From contig NC_037269.1 of NCBI RefSeq assembly GCF_000002425.4, forward strand, positions 1,234,560 through 1,298,559: a stretch of 64,000 bases of DNA, written 5' to 3'. The notes under the pieces were generated by a model. The model ran no database searches and had not been told where the DNA came from. It worked only from the letters and a program-made list of their open reading frames with translations. Shown here in pieces: positions 13,316 to 23,674 of this stretch; the stretch's first letter is position 1, and each line of letters starts with the position of its first letter. The stretch is from Physcomitrium patens (taxonomy: Eukaryota > Streptophyta > Bryopsida > Funariales > Funariaceae). The translations under genes and the position numbers were made by a program.

Positions 13316-14063
13316 TGTCAAATTATGTATTGCCTTGTTTGAAAATGCACTGCGCACTTGATTGTAGAAGGTAAAGTTGTATTTTACAAATATCTAAGAA
13401 ACCCTAATAGATTTTGTCCATATAAAAAGAATATAATTTAAATTTTAATTCAAAAGTATTTAAAGCTAATACAAAGTTCCTAAAAATAATCTTCTTAGAA
13501 ACCTCAAGTATACATAAAATCTAATTGCCTTATTACTTTCATAATTAAGCAATTTTTATTTCTCTTTACAAATCCTAACTTTAATCAATGAACTTTGATA
13601 AGTTGTAACTCTTAATTTAATTGTCCATTTGATACAAAATTTTGCAAATAAATGCCATTATAAGTCTTTTATATGCTTAGAAAAATTTAGCCTAATCCAA
13701 CTTACAGATTGTGAGAAAAAGCCCAAAAATTACACTAATGTCACTTGGCTGCCAACTTAAAAGTTGATGTAGATGCTCGAATAGCGATTTCTCCTTTTTT
13801 AACTATTAACTTTAATTCAAAATTGGTATATGGCTTGATCCTAAAGTCTTCTATCACGAAGCCAAATTTCACCTTGATCTGATTAGTAGATCTTCATATA
13901 TCATAAGAATCCTATCTAACTTCAAATTACTAACTTCTAATACCTTCTTGTATCAAAACCTAGATATCTCCCTATTACACTGTAGAATAGATATTAGGTC
14001 GTTTTTATAAGATATTGGTAAAATAGATTAATAGTCTATAGAATAGTGAGTTTAAGAGGACGG
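13316..14063 (-). mobile_element. Left part of a minus-strand LTR-A-type LTR inserted in gag
   Basis: It starts TGTCAAATTATGTATTGCC and carries the AATGCACTGCGCACTTGATTG end block of LTR-A in reverse. The middle differs from the minisatellite-bearing copies, as in a separate subfamily. The LTR is interrupted at 14,064 and its other end is at 17,101. Both outer flanks are ACAT (13,312-13,315 and 17,102-17,105), which identifies the whole block 13,316-17,101 as one insertion with later nesting. Confidence 0.7.
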
Positions 14064-15336
14064 TGTCGTGTTGTAACACGAGTATACAGTGAAAATAAAA
14101 AGAAAGGGGAATTTTATTAATATTCAGTTACCTCGAATATTGGGAGCATCGACCAACTCCAGTACAAATACTGAGTGGTCAGGTTCAGTCACTCCATTAC
14201 AGTCAGCCGGGGCATACTGAAATGCTCCGTTCGATTCCAATAACGGGAGTCAGCAGGAAGAGAAGGACCAATTCACACGACGGGTTCGAGGAGCCAATTG
14301 GATCCAATTTCGATAATCCAATCCGGGTCCTCTTATCCAATATGAGACCTGAATTGGCCGGTCAATCCAATGCAGTCTAATTATGGGAACATCCAGGTTA
14401 CTACGGGCATCTTTCCCAATATAGGACCTGAATTGGTCGGGCGACTCAATGTGGTCCCGATTATGGAGTTCGATTTTGTTTCAGGCTGTCCTGTTCTCTG
14501 TGCCGTTTCAGGGAATGTTGTTTTCGGTAAATGGATTTCTTAAAGGTAAAAACGGAGGAGAAAGCTTGACGGCGAGAGCCAATTTCGGATCCAAGCTTGA
14601 GGTGGGAGCCAATTCCGGATCTAAGACGGAAGATTGAAGAAATTCAGAGGATAAGGTTAGGGGGGATATAGTTTTGAGGGGAGAGGTTTTTTTTTTCGGG
14701 GAATCGGGGGGGGGAAGCTAGTTTTCAAGCTTTTGCAAGGTTACCAGTTCGGTTTTAATTGGAGGTTTTTGAAGATCAAGGGAATTAGAGAGAGGAGCTT
14801 CATGCTTCGGGTCGGGGAAGGAAAGACATAGAATTTGGATTTTTCTTCTTCATAGAGTTTTGGGAAGACTGAGGCAATCACTGCTGAAGTCAGTGTTGTA
14901 ATGGTGAATCGGGATTTTTAAATGAAGTGGGTTTGAATACTCTTGACTGTTTTGTAAAATCGAGTTACGTCTGTGATTGAAGGATTAAAGGGGTGTCTAT
15001 AGGATTGAGTATGCGGAGTGAATGAAATTTATTGGGTTAATCTAACAGGACAGTCAGTGGATACAAGATCGTAAGTACAAAGGGGTATTGAAGATTAACA
15101 GTTTGGATTGTTCGGGTTTCTCTGTAACGCCTAGAGACCTATCGGCTGGGGCAAAAAAAAAAGACTTCGACAAGCAGTCGATGAGCATCCGTATAGATTT
15201 ACGGTACATTATTGCAGTCGTTTATATTCCAGCAGTCAAAAACTGATAGACTGCTTGACTATCGGTGAATCTCCATACTACCTTCTACAGCCAGACGCCC
15301 GGCGCGTTCTCGAGCAAGAAAGCACGTAATACGACA
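14064..15336 (+). mobile_element. GC-richer LTR-A subfamily LTR (5' LTR position)
   Basis: It starts TGTCGTGTTGTAACACGAG and ends GCACGTAATACGACA, the best preserved LTR-A ends in the window. The first ~30 and last ~70 bases match the other LTR-A copies, while the interior is unrelated and much richer in GC. It contains a ~79-bp tandem repeat (about 14,336-14,495; both units have ACCTGAATTGG). It is followed directly by a gag start, so it is a 5' LTR. The left flank is ACGG. This is the youngest-looking retroelement part in the window. Confidence 0.8.
14336..14495. repeat. Two-unit ~79-bp tandem repeat in the LTR
   Basis: CCAATATGAGACCTGAATTGG near 14,337 recurs with few changes near 14,416, followed in both by a CAATG(C/T)(A/G)GTC...ATTATGG segment. 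Confidence 0.65.
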
Positions 15337-15556
15337 ACGGATGATTGATTCAGTTATTAAAAGCGGTTATTATAGGATTACGGTTGATTTTATCTTTATT
15401 TTTATGGAAAACGAAAATAAAAATTTTGAAGGATTTTTGGGAGAAGTTTCTGGTGGGGAGTCTTCTAAAGGACAAGGTATGCACATGGATCCGTCTATTG
15501 CTAGTTTGTTTCAAGCCTTCTCATTGTCAATGCAGAAACAGCAAAGCAATGGTTTC
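15337..15556 (+). mobile_element. LTR-A gag N-terminal fragment
   Basis: The frame visible at about 15,404-15,558 includes SSKGQGMHMDPSIASLFQAF. It aligns at DNA level with the decayed gag start after the LTR at 11,622 (for example GGTATGCACATGGATCCG versus GGTATATATGTGAATCC), confirming that it belongs to LTR-A. It stops abruptly at about 15,556, where LTR-B sequence begins. Confidence 0.7.
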
Positions 15557-16780
15557 TGAATACTGAGAAGTGAGTCTATGAAATAAATCAGAGATTGATT
15601 TATGAATTATTGATTATGTAATTGGAGTATTGAGTGATTGAATTATATGAGAAGTTATTCGAAGATTGATTATGGATGGAAGATTATGATTGTTGTTTAT
15701 TGAAAGTTTTGTGTGTGTGTTTCAACAAAGGAAGTCTGTGATTACAAGAATTCTGTGAATTCAGATTGGTTGGAATGAAGTCTATTATTTTTGGTATTGG
15801 ATGGAATTTATTGAGTTTTGAGCGGTCTTTTGAGAGTGTAGGGTTGCACATTGTGGTTATCAATTGATGAAGGAGTATTGTTACTATGAGGAAGCATTGT
15901 AGTGTTTCTTAGTGTTTTAGTGGTTTGGAATACAGTTAATTGTATAACCCTAACAAGTAAAACTCATGCGCTTAGTCTTTCTATGTGTTCAAATTCTCCT
16001 ATACAAGTTTATTCTGGAAGGAATTGTAGAATAAGTAAAAAGACAATCACATTTTTGGCACTGATGTCGGGGATCGACAATAGCATTGAGTATTAGGAAT
16101 TAACTGTCGGATGAATAGATGGAAAATAGGAAGCAAATTCAATAGTATATAATGAAAGATGATGGTTTTATGAATGAGAACATTGGAGTAAAGAAAACAT
16201 GCTAGTCGAAAGAAAGATAAGAGAGAGCATAAGCAAGAAAATCATTGTGAAATAAACAAGAATGTAAGTTAAAAAGGAAGTGTTGATGAAGTTGGATTAA
16301 GCCATGGTTGCATGCATGTCGGCATATCCAAGCATATCTAGAAGTTGACCGTTCTCTAATATTTCAGACATATGTACCGTTAAGAAAATTGTCAAGAGCA
16401 CTCGTAGGAAATTTTGTCAATAGCCCACTGTATCTCTCAAGCTTGTTAACTGCAAGTGAAAGAAACTTAGAAGAATTGGGTACTCCGTTGGATACCTTTC
16501 CAATATCAAAAACTGTCGATTTTGTAAAAACTGGTTGAGTAGAATGGCATAAATTACTTACCAATAAAGGCCAATTCAACGTATTTCAAAATCCATTGTT
16601 TTCACCTCCAATTCAACCAATAAACTTATTCACGGATAATAATAGTAAATTGAGGAGGTTGGAAAGTCTAGAAAAGACAATTGGAGAAGGCAGTGATAAT
16701 TTTAATAAGCGATTAAGCAGCACATTGTCCTCTTCAATGGCGACGGGTGGACCAGCAGTTCCAATAGCAGTACAAATGGG
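15557..16780 (+). mobile_element. 5' fragment of an LTR-B element: partial LTR, primer site and gag start
   Basis: Positions 15,557-16,050 align with the latter part of the LTR-B LTRs at 18,437 and 30,231 (shared TTTTGAGAGTG...GGTTGCACATTG...TTGATGAAGGAGTATT). A primer-site-like TGG...GTCGGGGATCG follows at about 16,052-16,073, then the LTR-B leader and gag start (CACTAACCAATTCAACG-type region to 16,780). The first ~280 bases of the LTR are absent and the fragment ends abruptly. Fossil. Confidence 0.75.
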
Positions 16781-17101
16781 TACCTATCCAAGGGAGTTTT
16801 TAGTCCAACACTACCTTCAACTTAACTTTAGTATCAACCATACTAATTATTTGCTTCTTTTAATCTAATTTTATCAATTTATGGCCTTTCTAAAGTAGTA
16901 AAAGAATTTTTACAATCTAGAAGATAAAATTACTAACCAAGTTTTAATCTACTAGCTATTAAGATATGAAAATAAACTAAATGGCTTTTATAAAAGCCAC
17001 ATTTAAATACTTTGGATTATTATTGAATTAAGATGATTAGATATTATTTAAAAATTTATTTTTGATTATATTTCACAATATAGTCATGTCACAATTTGAC
17101 A
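16781..17101 (-). mobile_element. Right part of the split minus-strand LTR-A LTR
   Basis: The right end, CACAATATAGTCATGTCACA then ATTTGACA, matches the LTR-A start in reverse. The segment before it has the TTTATGGCC...AAAGTAGTAAAAG module seen in other copies. ACAT follows (17,102-17,105), matching the ACAT before 13,316. Confidence 0.7.
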
Positions 17102-17971
17102 ACATTGAAAGAGATTTTTAAAATTACAAAGAATTTCATGATGTTATTAATGACAATATTGAAAGAAAGAGGCAATTAATGAATGAAGTTGGAATGAACC
17201 ATGCTATTAATGAAAAGATATATAAATAGGAAGAGAAGGCTTATAATTGTTAAATGTAATCACCAAATAAAAAAAAATAGGCATATTCAATAAGTTCATT
17301 TTGAGGATTATAGTAACAAGATAATAGAAAATTGAAGCCATTATACTCAAAAGCATTAAGCAACAATAATTAGAGAAGTATTGGTGAAGGTAGGAGATAT
17401 AGAAGAACTAATTGTTTGTTTAAATGACCATGGTTTTGAGATAAATCATTTGTGTAAGGATCTTTATAAGAAGTGGAGGTGGTTAATTGATATAGAGCAT
17501 CGATGGTCAATACGAGTATCTAATAATCTACAAGATTAATTATGTGGAGCTTATCCAAATGTTAAAATCTAGATTAAAAGTGTTGTAATAGATCAATATT
17601 TCTTTGTTTAAGATACATCTTATTCAATGATTTGAAGACAATCATATATTATGGCAATATAGATAGAAACAAAATTGTTTGATGATGGTTCAACCTATGT
17701 ATGGATATATGATGAAGATAGAAGAAAAGTGTTATAATTACTAATTGTGCTTCTTAATTATGAACATAATTAAAATAGATTAAAAGAGAAAATGTTTCTA
17801 AGAGTTGTTGAAGGATTTAAGGATTTTGAAAAAGTACCACTATAAAATAAGTTTATAGAGGTTTGAAAGAAGATGTACTCTTATAAGATGTAAGTGTCTT
17901 TGATGCAAGTTTTATTGGAATTTTTGAATATGAAAAATATTATGTAAAAAAAGTTAAAGATTTAAAAAGAA

Positions 17972-18017
<46 letters not shown>

Positions 18018-18436
18018 AAAAAATAATTATGTAAATTAGAGAAATTAAAAGATGATAAGAGTATTTTAGGTATTTATGAAGAAAATAGACTAGAAGATTC
18101 TTTGGATTTAATTCCATCTATTGAATTAAAAAATGATGATAAAGTTGTGGAAATTCCTTCAAAGGAGATTTATTCAATACTTGAATGTTTTTTAGCATGT
18201 AAAATTATTATAGAAATAAAATATAAAATTATAAAGAAGAAGATAAAATTAATTTTTAGATCTTTATTAAAATATTCTATAAAATAAATAGAAGAAGCAT
18301 AAAAAAATAGAATTTAAGAAATCCTAAGAATATTAGGCATCAATTTACAAAGAAGACTTTTGAAAAATTAAAGATTAGATATGATGATTCCTTATTATCG
18401 ACAGAAATTAAATACTTTAAAGAACTGCTTGCAAAG
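17102..18436 (+). mobile_element. LTR-A gag end, protease and linker to reverse transcriptase (fossil)
   Basis: This continues the plus-strand LTR-A element interrupted at 13,315. Around 17,380-17,500 there is an aspartic-protease-like stretch (LIVCLNDHGFEIN), where DHG takes the place of the usual D-S/T-G. It is followed by a typical IDIEHRWSIRVSNN block. The frame near 18,102-18,287 and text up to 18,436 (YFKELLAKY) lead into RT. Much interrupted. A (TA)n run (17,985-18,013) lies inside. It is cut at 18,436 by the LTR-B element. Confidence 0.8.
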
Positions 18437-19229
18437 TATAGAATGGGTAGAAATTTATTTTTGTAAGATATGGATAAAGTAAATTAATCAGTTCTAGGAT
18501 TGTTGATTCAGTAGGTCGGATTATTGAACTAGTTGTGAAAAATAGTTAAGTAGGGAATAACGACTAGAATCTGGAATTTCAAAAGTAAAGCATAAATAAG
18601 TTGAAAAAGATATGGAATGGATCAGACTATGATAGTCATGAGCTGAGGTAAACTTGGTACTACCTCTTTGTTTTAATTGTTTTCTTTATAGTTGAAGAAT
18701 AATGGATAGTTTTTGAATATTGTAAAGTGAATCTATGGAATAAATCAGAGATTGATTTATGAGATATTGAGTATGTAATTGGAATATTGTGTAATTGAAT
18801 TATTATGAAAAGATGTTAGAAGTTTGTTATTAGATTTTGTGGAAGATTGATTTTGGATGAAAGATTATGATTATTGTTAATTGAGAGTTGTATGTGTTTC
18901 GATAGAAGAAGTCTATGATTACAAAAATTGTGTGAAGCAAGATTGGTTGAAGTGAAAGATTGTTATTTCCAATATTAGATGAAATTTGTATATTTTGAGC
19001 AATCTTTTGAGAGTGCAGGATTGCACATTGTTGTTATCAATTGATGAAGGAGTATTATTAGTGGGAGAAAGTATTATAGTATTCTTTGGTATTTTAGTGG
19101 TTTGAAACACGGTTAATTGTGTGACCCTAATGTGTAAGCTCATGCAAATAGTCTTTCCTTATGTTTAAAACCCCTTCTATAGGTTTTTTTTAAAAAGAAT
19201 TTGTAGAATAAGTAAAAACGATAACTGCA
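18437..19229 (+). mobile_element. 5' LTR of the LTR-B element
   Basis: It aligns end to end with 30,231-31,017. Shared landmarks are GTAAGATATGGATAAAGTA, CAGACTATGATAGTCATGA, TTGATGAAGGAGTATTATTA and the terminal TAGAATAAGTAAAA. The left edge lies directly after CAAAG. The end (ACTGCA) is followed by a three-base spacer and the primer site. Confidence 0.88.
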
Positions 19230-19232
19230 TTT

Positions 19233-19253
19233 TGGTGCCATTGCCGAGGATCG
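19233..19253 (+). promoter_or_regulatory. tRNA-Asp primer-binding site of LTR-B
   Basis: The sequence TGGTGCCATTGCCGAGGATC is very close to the complement of the 3' end of plant tRNA-Asp (TGGCGCCGTTGCCGGGGATC). It lies three bases after the LTR end, the expected place. Priming from tRNA-Asp is typical of Athila/Tat-type plant Gypsy elements. Confidence 0.8.
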
Positions 19254-21916
19254 ACAATAGTATTGAGTGTTAGGAATTAGCTACCAAACGAGTAGTTTTG
19301 GATGTTGTGCAAAGAGTTTATAAAATTGAAATTGGTTTGAAAGTGAAGAAAAATGATAGTTGGATAGGAGTTAGGAAGCAAATTCAGCAATATATACTGA
19401 AAGATTATGGTTATTAAGAATGAAAATATTGTAATAAAAAAAACATGCTAGTCAAATAAAAGATAAGAGAGAGTGCAAGCAAGAAAATTGTTACAAAACA
19501 AACAAGAATGCAAGTTAAAAAAGAAGAATCGACAAAGTTGGATTAAGCCATGGTTGCATGCTTGTCGGCATATCTCAGCATACCCAAAAGCTGTCTGACC
19601 TCTAATATTTCAGACATGTATATCATTAAGAAAATTTCCAAGAATACTTGTAGAATTTTTTTTCAATAGTCCAGCGTATGTCTTGAGCTTGTTAACTGCA
19701 TGTAGAAGAAATACAGAAGCATTGGGTATTCCATTAGATACTTTCTCAATAGTGGAAACTACTAATTCTATCAAAACTGGTTTTGTAGAATGGCATAAAT
19801 TGCTTGTCATTGAGGACCAATTCAACGTTTTTCAAAATCCATTGTTTTCACCTCCAATTCAACCAATATACTTATTTATGGATAATAATAGCAAATTGAG
19901 GAGGTTAGAAAGTTCAAAAAAGACATTTGAAGAAAGCAATGGTTATTTTAATAAGAGATTAAGCTCCACATTGTCCTCTTCAATGATTACAAGTGGTTCA
20001 GTAGTTCCAATAGCAGTCCAAATGGGAGATGTAGGTGATTGCACAACTAGCATGGCTCTATTACCTACTTTTAGGGACATTTGAATGGTATAACCACCAA
20101 CTCGTGGGTCAATTTCCTAATTGGGAGGTATTAAAGAATGCATTTTTTATCCATTTTTATTCAATTGGTTTTAAAGTTCGACTTTGAAAAAGATTAATAA
20201 ATAGCAAAATGAGTGTAAGAGAGGCAATGGAATCGTACTATGGTCGTGTGGCAGATATACTCCGAAAGTGGCTGAATCATCACATGCCAGAGGCTTTTGT
20301 ATTGTCCATATTAATCAATGGATTGCACCCACTCAAACTAAAAAATTTTGTAAAAGAGGCTCAACCAAATACGATAACTGCATCTCTTAATGGAGCCAAG
20401 GTTTGAGAGGAATGCCATTATGATCAATTTTTAACTACGGGAGCCACTATGATTCTAATTCAAGGAGGTTATCAAATCTCGACATAGAATAGAGTAGTAA
20501 TTAGTTATCCTAGAATGTTTGATACAAGTGCAAATTCAAGTGCCATTATACAAAGAACAGTTAATGTCACCCCGTTGCAAGCTATACCACCAAACATGGC
20601 AATGTTACAATCTCCATACTTCTTTTATCAACAGCAACTATTGATTATGACAGAATTGTCAATAGTATCAGCTCTAAAGGATTCTAATAAAACCTTGTTG
20701 TTAAATTTGACTAAGAAAATGGAAGAAATGGCAATCAATATGACAAAAGATAAAGAGAAGAGGCAAAAACCTACCAATACTAGGTCCAATGTATGGTGCA
20801 GTAATTATAAGGGCTAAGGTCATTTGGTGACAAAATGCTTTTCTCCTATACAAATGATGATACAATATATATTTTATGGAAAAAAGTATTTGGCAGCTAA
20901 TTATTCGAATTGAAAAAAACAACAATAATTTGATAATCAAACCATGATGCCACCCACTTAATGAGATATCAATCAAGTTCAAACAAAAAATAAGTTTGGC
21001 TAGAACGAAAATTGTTCAAATAGATAAAATCAAGCCTTTAATAATTTTTAAGGTCCAAATTATAATCCGGATTTTGTATCAAACTCCCATAATTATGTGA
21101 AGGAATAGTCAAAATATCAGCAATATTTTCCATCACTGCAATCAATTTCACTTACCTCTATATTAACAGGACAATCAGGATCATTTACTAATTCAACTTG
21201 AAATAGGTCCAATCGGTATATACTAGTGGAGACACCCAATATGCCTGATGGAGGTAGAAGAAGACCACTTTGTTGTTATTATTACAAGCATATTGGTCAT
21301 TATGCCAGTGAATGTCCTAATCCAAGAGCTAGTGATGACTATGCTTCAATCTGTGGAAATTGTAAATAGTCAAGGCATATATATCAACAATGTAATGCTC
21401 TATTTAATTGTAACAACCATGATCAATAGATCTAGCTACAAAGTAAGATTTAGGATAATAAATGAAGTCTCTAAGTTTCCTTAGTAAATTGGATAGAATG
21501 TGTTCAAGTAGTACTTACTAAGAGCGAGCAAAAGCGGAAAGGACCAATTCAACACTTGGATGAACTAGTTGCAAAGGACCAATTCAACCAAATTATGGGA
21601 ATGTTAAATCCAGTTCTGGGCATCTAATAGATGATGAGACTTGGCCCATCTACGCAAACCAATGAAGTCTCAACTACCGAGGTCTCGGCTCAGCCTAAAC
21701 CAATTCCATCCTCTGTGCAGTTCTAGTAGACGTTTTATCCATTAAAAGATCTTTTCGTGGATGGACATTCCAAGGAAGCTCTTCCAATTTTTCAAAGTCC
21801 GAGTCCAAGAAAGAAAAATATATTACCTCAAGAAATAAAGCTAAAATAAATGAAAAGAATGAGGGCATTGAAAATTTCTTTAAACATGGAGCTTTATGAT
21901 ATTCTTAAAGATCTAA
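19254..21916 (+). mobile_element. LTR-B leader and gag fossil with zinc knuckle
   Basis: A ~350-base leader precedes gag. The longest open stretch is 19,683-20,084 (FNVFQNPLFSPPIQPIYLF), followed by capsid-like text at 20,209-20,406 and 20,515-20,817. A CCHC-type zinc knuckle is recognisable near 21,265-21,310 (KHIGHYASEC), followed by a gag-pol linker to 21,916. The first part is duplicated in the truncated copy at 16,300-16,780. Broken in many places. A solo LTR-A interrupts it at 21,921. Confidence 0.75.
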
Positions 21917-21920
21917 ACAT

Positions 21921-23674
21921 TGTCGTGTTGTAACATGACTATATGGTAAAAGATGATAATATGGATCTTATTATAGAAGAGCCAAGTTAAAAGAAAAAGT
22001 AGAAAAATATAAATAAAAGATAGGAAGGTAGTAAAACTTTTAGTAGTAATGCTGCCCTTTTAGAAAAAATAGCTTCTACTTAGTTTGTAGGGCCAAAAAT
22101 AAGGCAAAATAAGGTAGATTGGAAAAATAAATAATATAGAAATCTTTAGGAGGAAGTTAAGAGTAAATTCTAGTAAAAATTACTTAGAAAAACTAGATAT
22201 TGATGTTTGGAGAGGACCAATTATGAACCAGGGTCTAAATCAGACCTTGAGGCACAAAATCGAATCTTGACGACGACTTAGGGACTCTTTGGTAAATCAA
22301 AGAATGGGGTTTGAGAGAAGATTAACTAAGGTTTCTATGAGCATGGATTTCGGATGATTTGAATTTGTATTGACTTTATAAGAGCTTTGCAAAGTCAAGG
22401 TTTGTTTTGGATGACTTGGATTTTGTGAAATAAAATAGAATTTATATTTTTGGTGTTTTCAAGAGTTTTGTATTAGATCTATGGGTGAATTTTTTTGGAT
22501 TATTGGTTATAGTTGTGTTCAATATGTGTTGTGAATTTGAACTTGATCTAAGGGTTGAATTGAGGATTATTAAGATTTAAGTAAGTCAAGGTCTCAAAAA
22601 ATAGAATTTTAGGTCCAATGAGGGTTTTTAAGATTTCTTGCAATCTACTAGTTGGATTGAAGTGAAATTTATGTAAGAGGATATTAGACTTGTTTTTCTA
22701 TGTATATAATAATTTTAAGATCAATCAAATGGTGAAAACAAGAGATATTGGCTATGGGAGATTGGCATCAAGGTTGGAGAAGGAGGCCGACCAATACTTG
22801 AGCACGTTTTTGAGGTTATCGTCTATTTGGTAATTTCGATCCTTTTCAAATTTTTTGTGATTGTTTTCAACTTAGTTTTTAAGAAGTGTGCAAAATTTGA
22901 GTTAAGGTCAACGGTCCATTCATTAGTTATTGAGGTTTAAATCTGTTGTAGAAATTATTAGGATTTGGTTAAGGTTTGGTTTAGAGTTTAGAATTTGGTT
23001 AGGATTTGATTTAGGGTTAGGATTTGGTTAGGATTTGATTTAAGATTTAGGATTTGGTTTAGGATTTATTTAGGGTTTAGGATTTGGTTTAGGGTTTGGT
23101 TGAGATTTGGTTTAGGATTCAGGGTTTGATTAAGGTTTGGTTTAGGTTTAGAGGTTGGTTAGGATTTGATTTAGGATTTGGTTAGGGTTTGATTTAGGAT
23201 TTGGTTAGGATTTGATTTAGGATTTGGTTAGGATTTGATTTAGGATTTAGAGTTTGATTAGGGTTTCATTTAGAATTTAGGATTTGATTAGGATTTGGTT
23301 TAGGATTTAGGATTTGATTTAGGATTTAGGATTTTATTAGGATTTATTTAGGATTTAAGATTTAATTAATTTTAGCCTAAAGTTTGAATGAAGTCCAATA
23401 GGATTTTAACTAGAATTAAATTAAGATTGAATTGTGATGTATTTGAGATATATTTGTAATCATTCTAATATTTCTTTAAGATTTTTTATTATTTCTTTGA
23501 AATTTCTTTGAGATTTTTTTGAATTTGATTAAAGCTTGCTTAGCATTATTATGGTCTAATTAGAGCATAGTTAGTATTCTATTAGAATTAAGATTTTATT
23601 GTTGGAATTTCCATTCTACCTTCCACAGCCAGGTCCCTAGAACATTCTCAAGCAAGACTTCACATAGTACAATA
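21921..23674 (+). mobile_element. Solo LTR-A inserted in the LTR-B gag-pol junction
   Basis: It starts TGTCGTGTTGTAACATGAC and ends TTCACATAGTACAATA, full LTR-A ends in the plus direction. Flanks are ACAT (21,917-21,920) and ACGC (23,675-23,678). These differ only by two transitions expected from cytosine deamination, so the original 4-bp duplication was probably ACGC. LTR-B coding sequence continues on both sides. The hairpin block is at 22,372-22,396 and the telomere-like minisatellite at about 22,960-23,370. Confidence 0.85.
22960..23370 (+). repeat. Telomere-like minisatellite in solo LTR-A
   Basis: Imperfect units such as TTTAGGGTTTAGGATTTGG and GGTTAGGATTTGATTTAGG are repeated in tandem. 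Individual TTTAGGG units equal the plant telomere unit, but they are mixed with TTAGGATTTG and TTTGGTTAGG variants, so this is a diverged minisatellite. It is longer than the matching array at 27,155-27,510, part of the length difference between the two LTRs. Confidence 0.8.

Noticed and set aside
15337-15340. ACGG on both sides of the LTR at 14,064-15,336, as if a solo LTR with its own 4-bp duplication
   Set aside because: The sequence right of this LTR aligns with the gag leader after the LTR at 10,072-11,621, so it is element-internal and the right-hand ACGG is probably chance. Only the left ACGG is counted as target sequence.
22960-23370. True interstitial telomere or chromosome end
   Set aside because: Units are mixed and diverged, and arrays recur at one fixed position inside LTR-A copies in both orientations.
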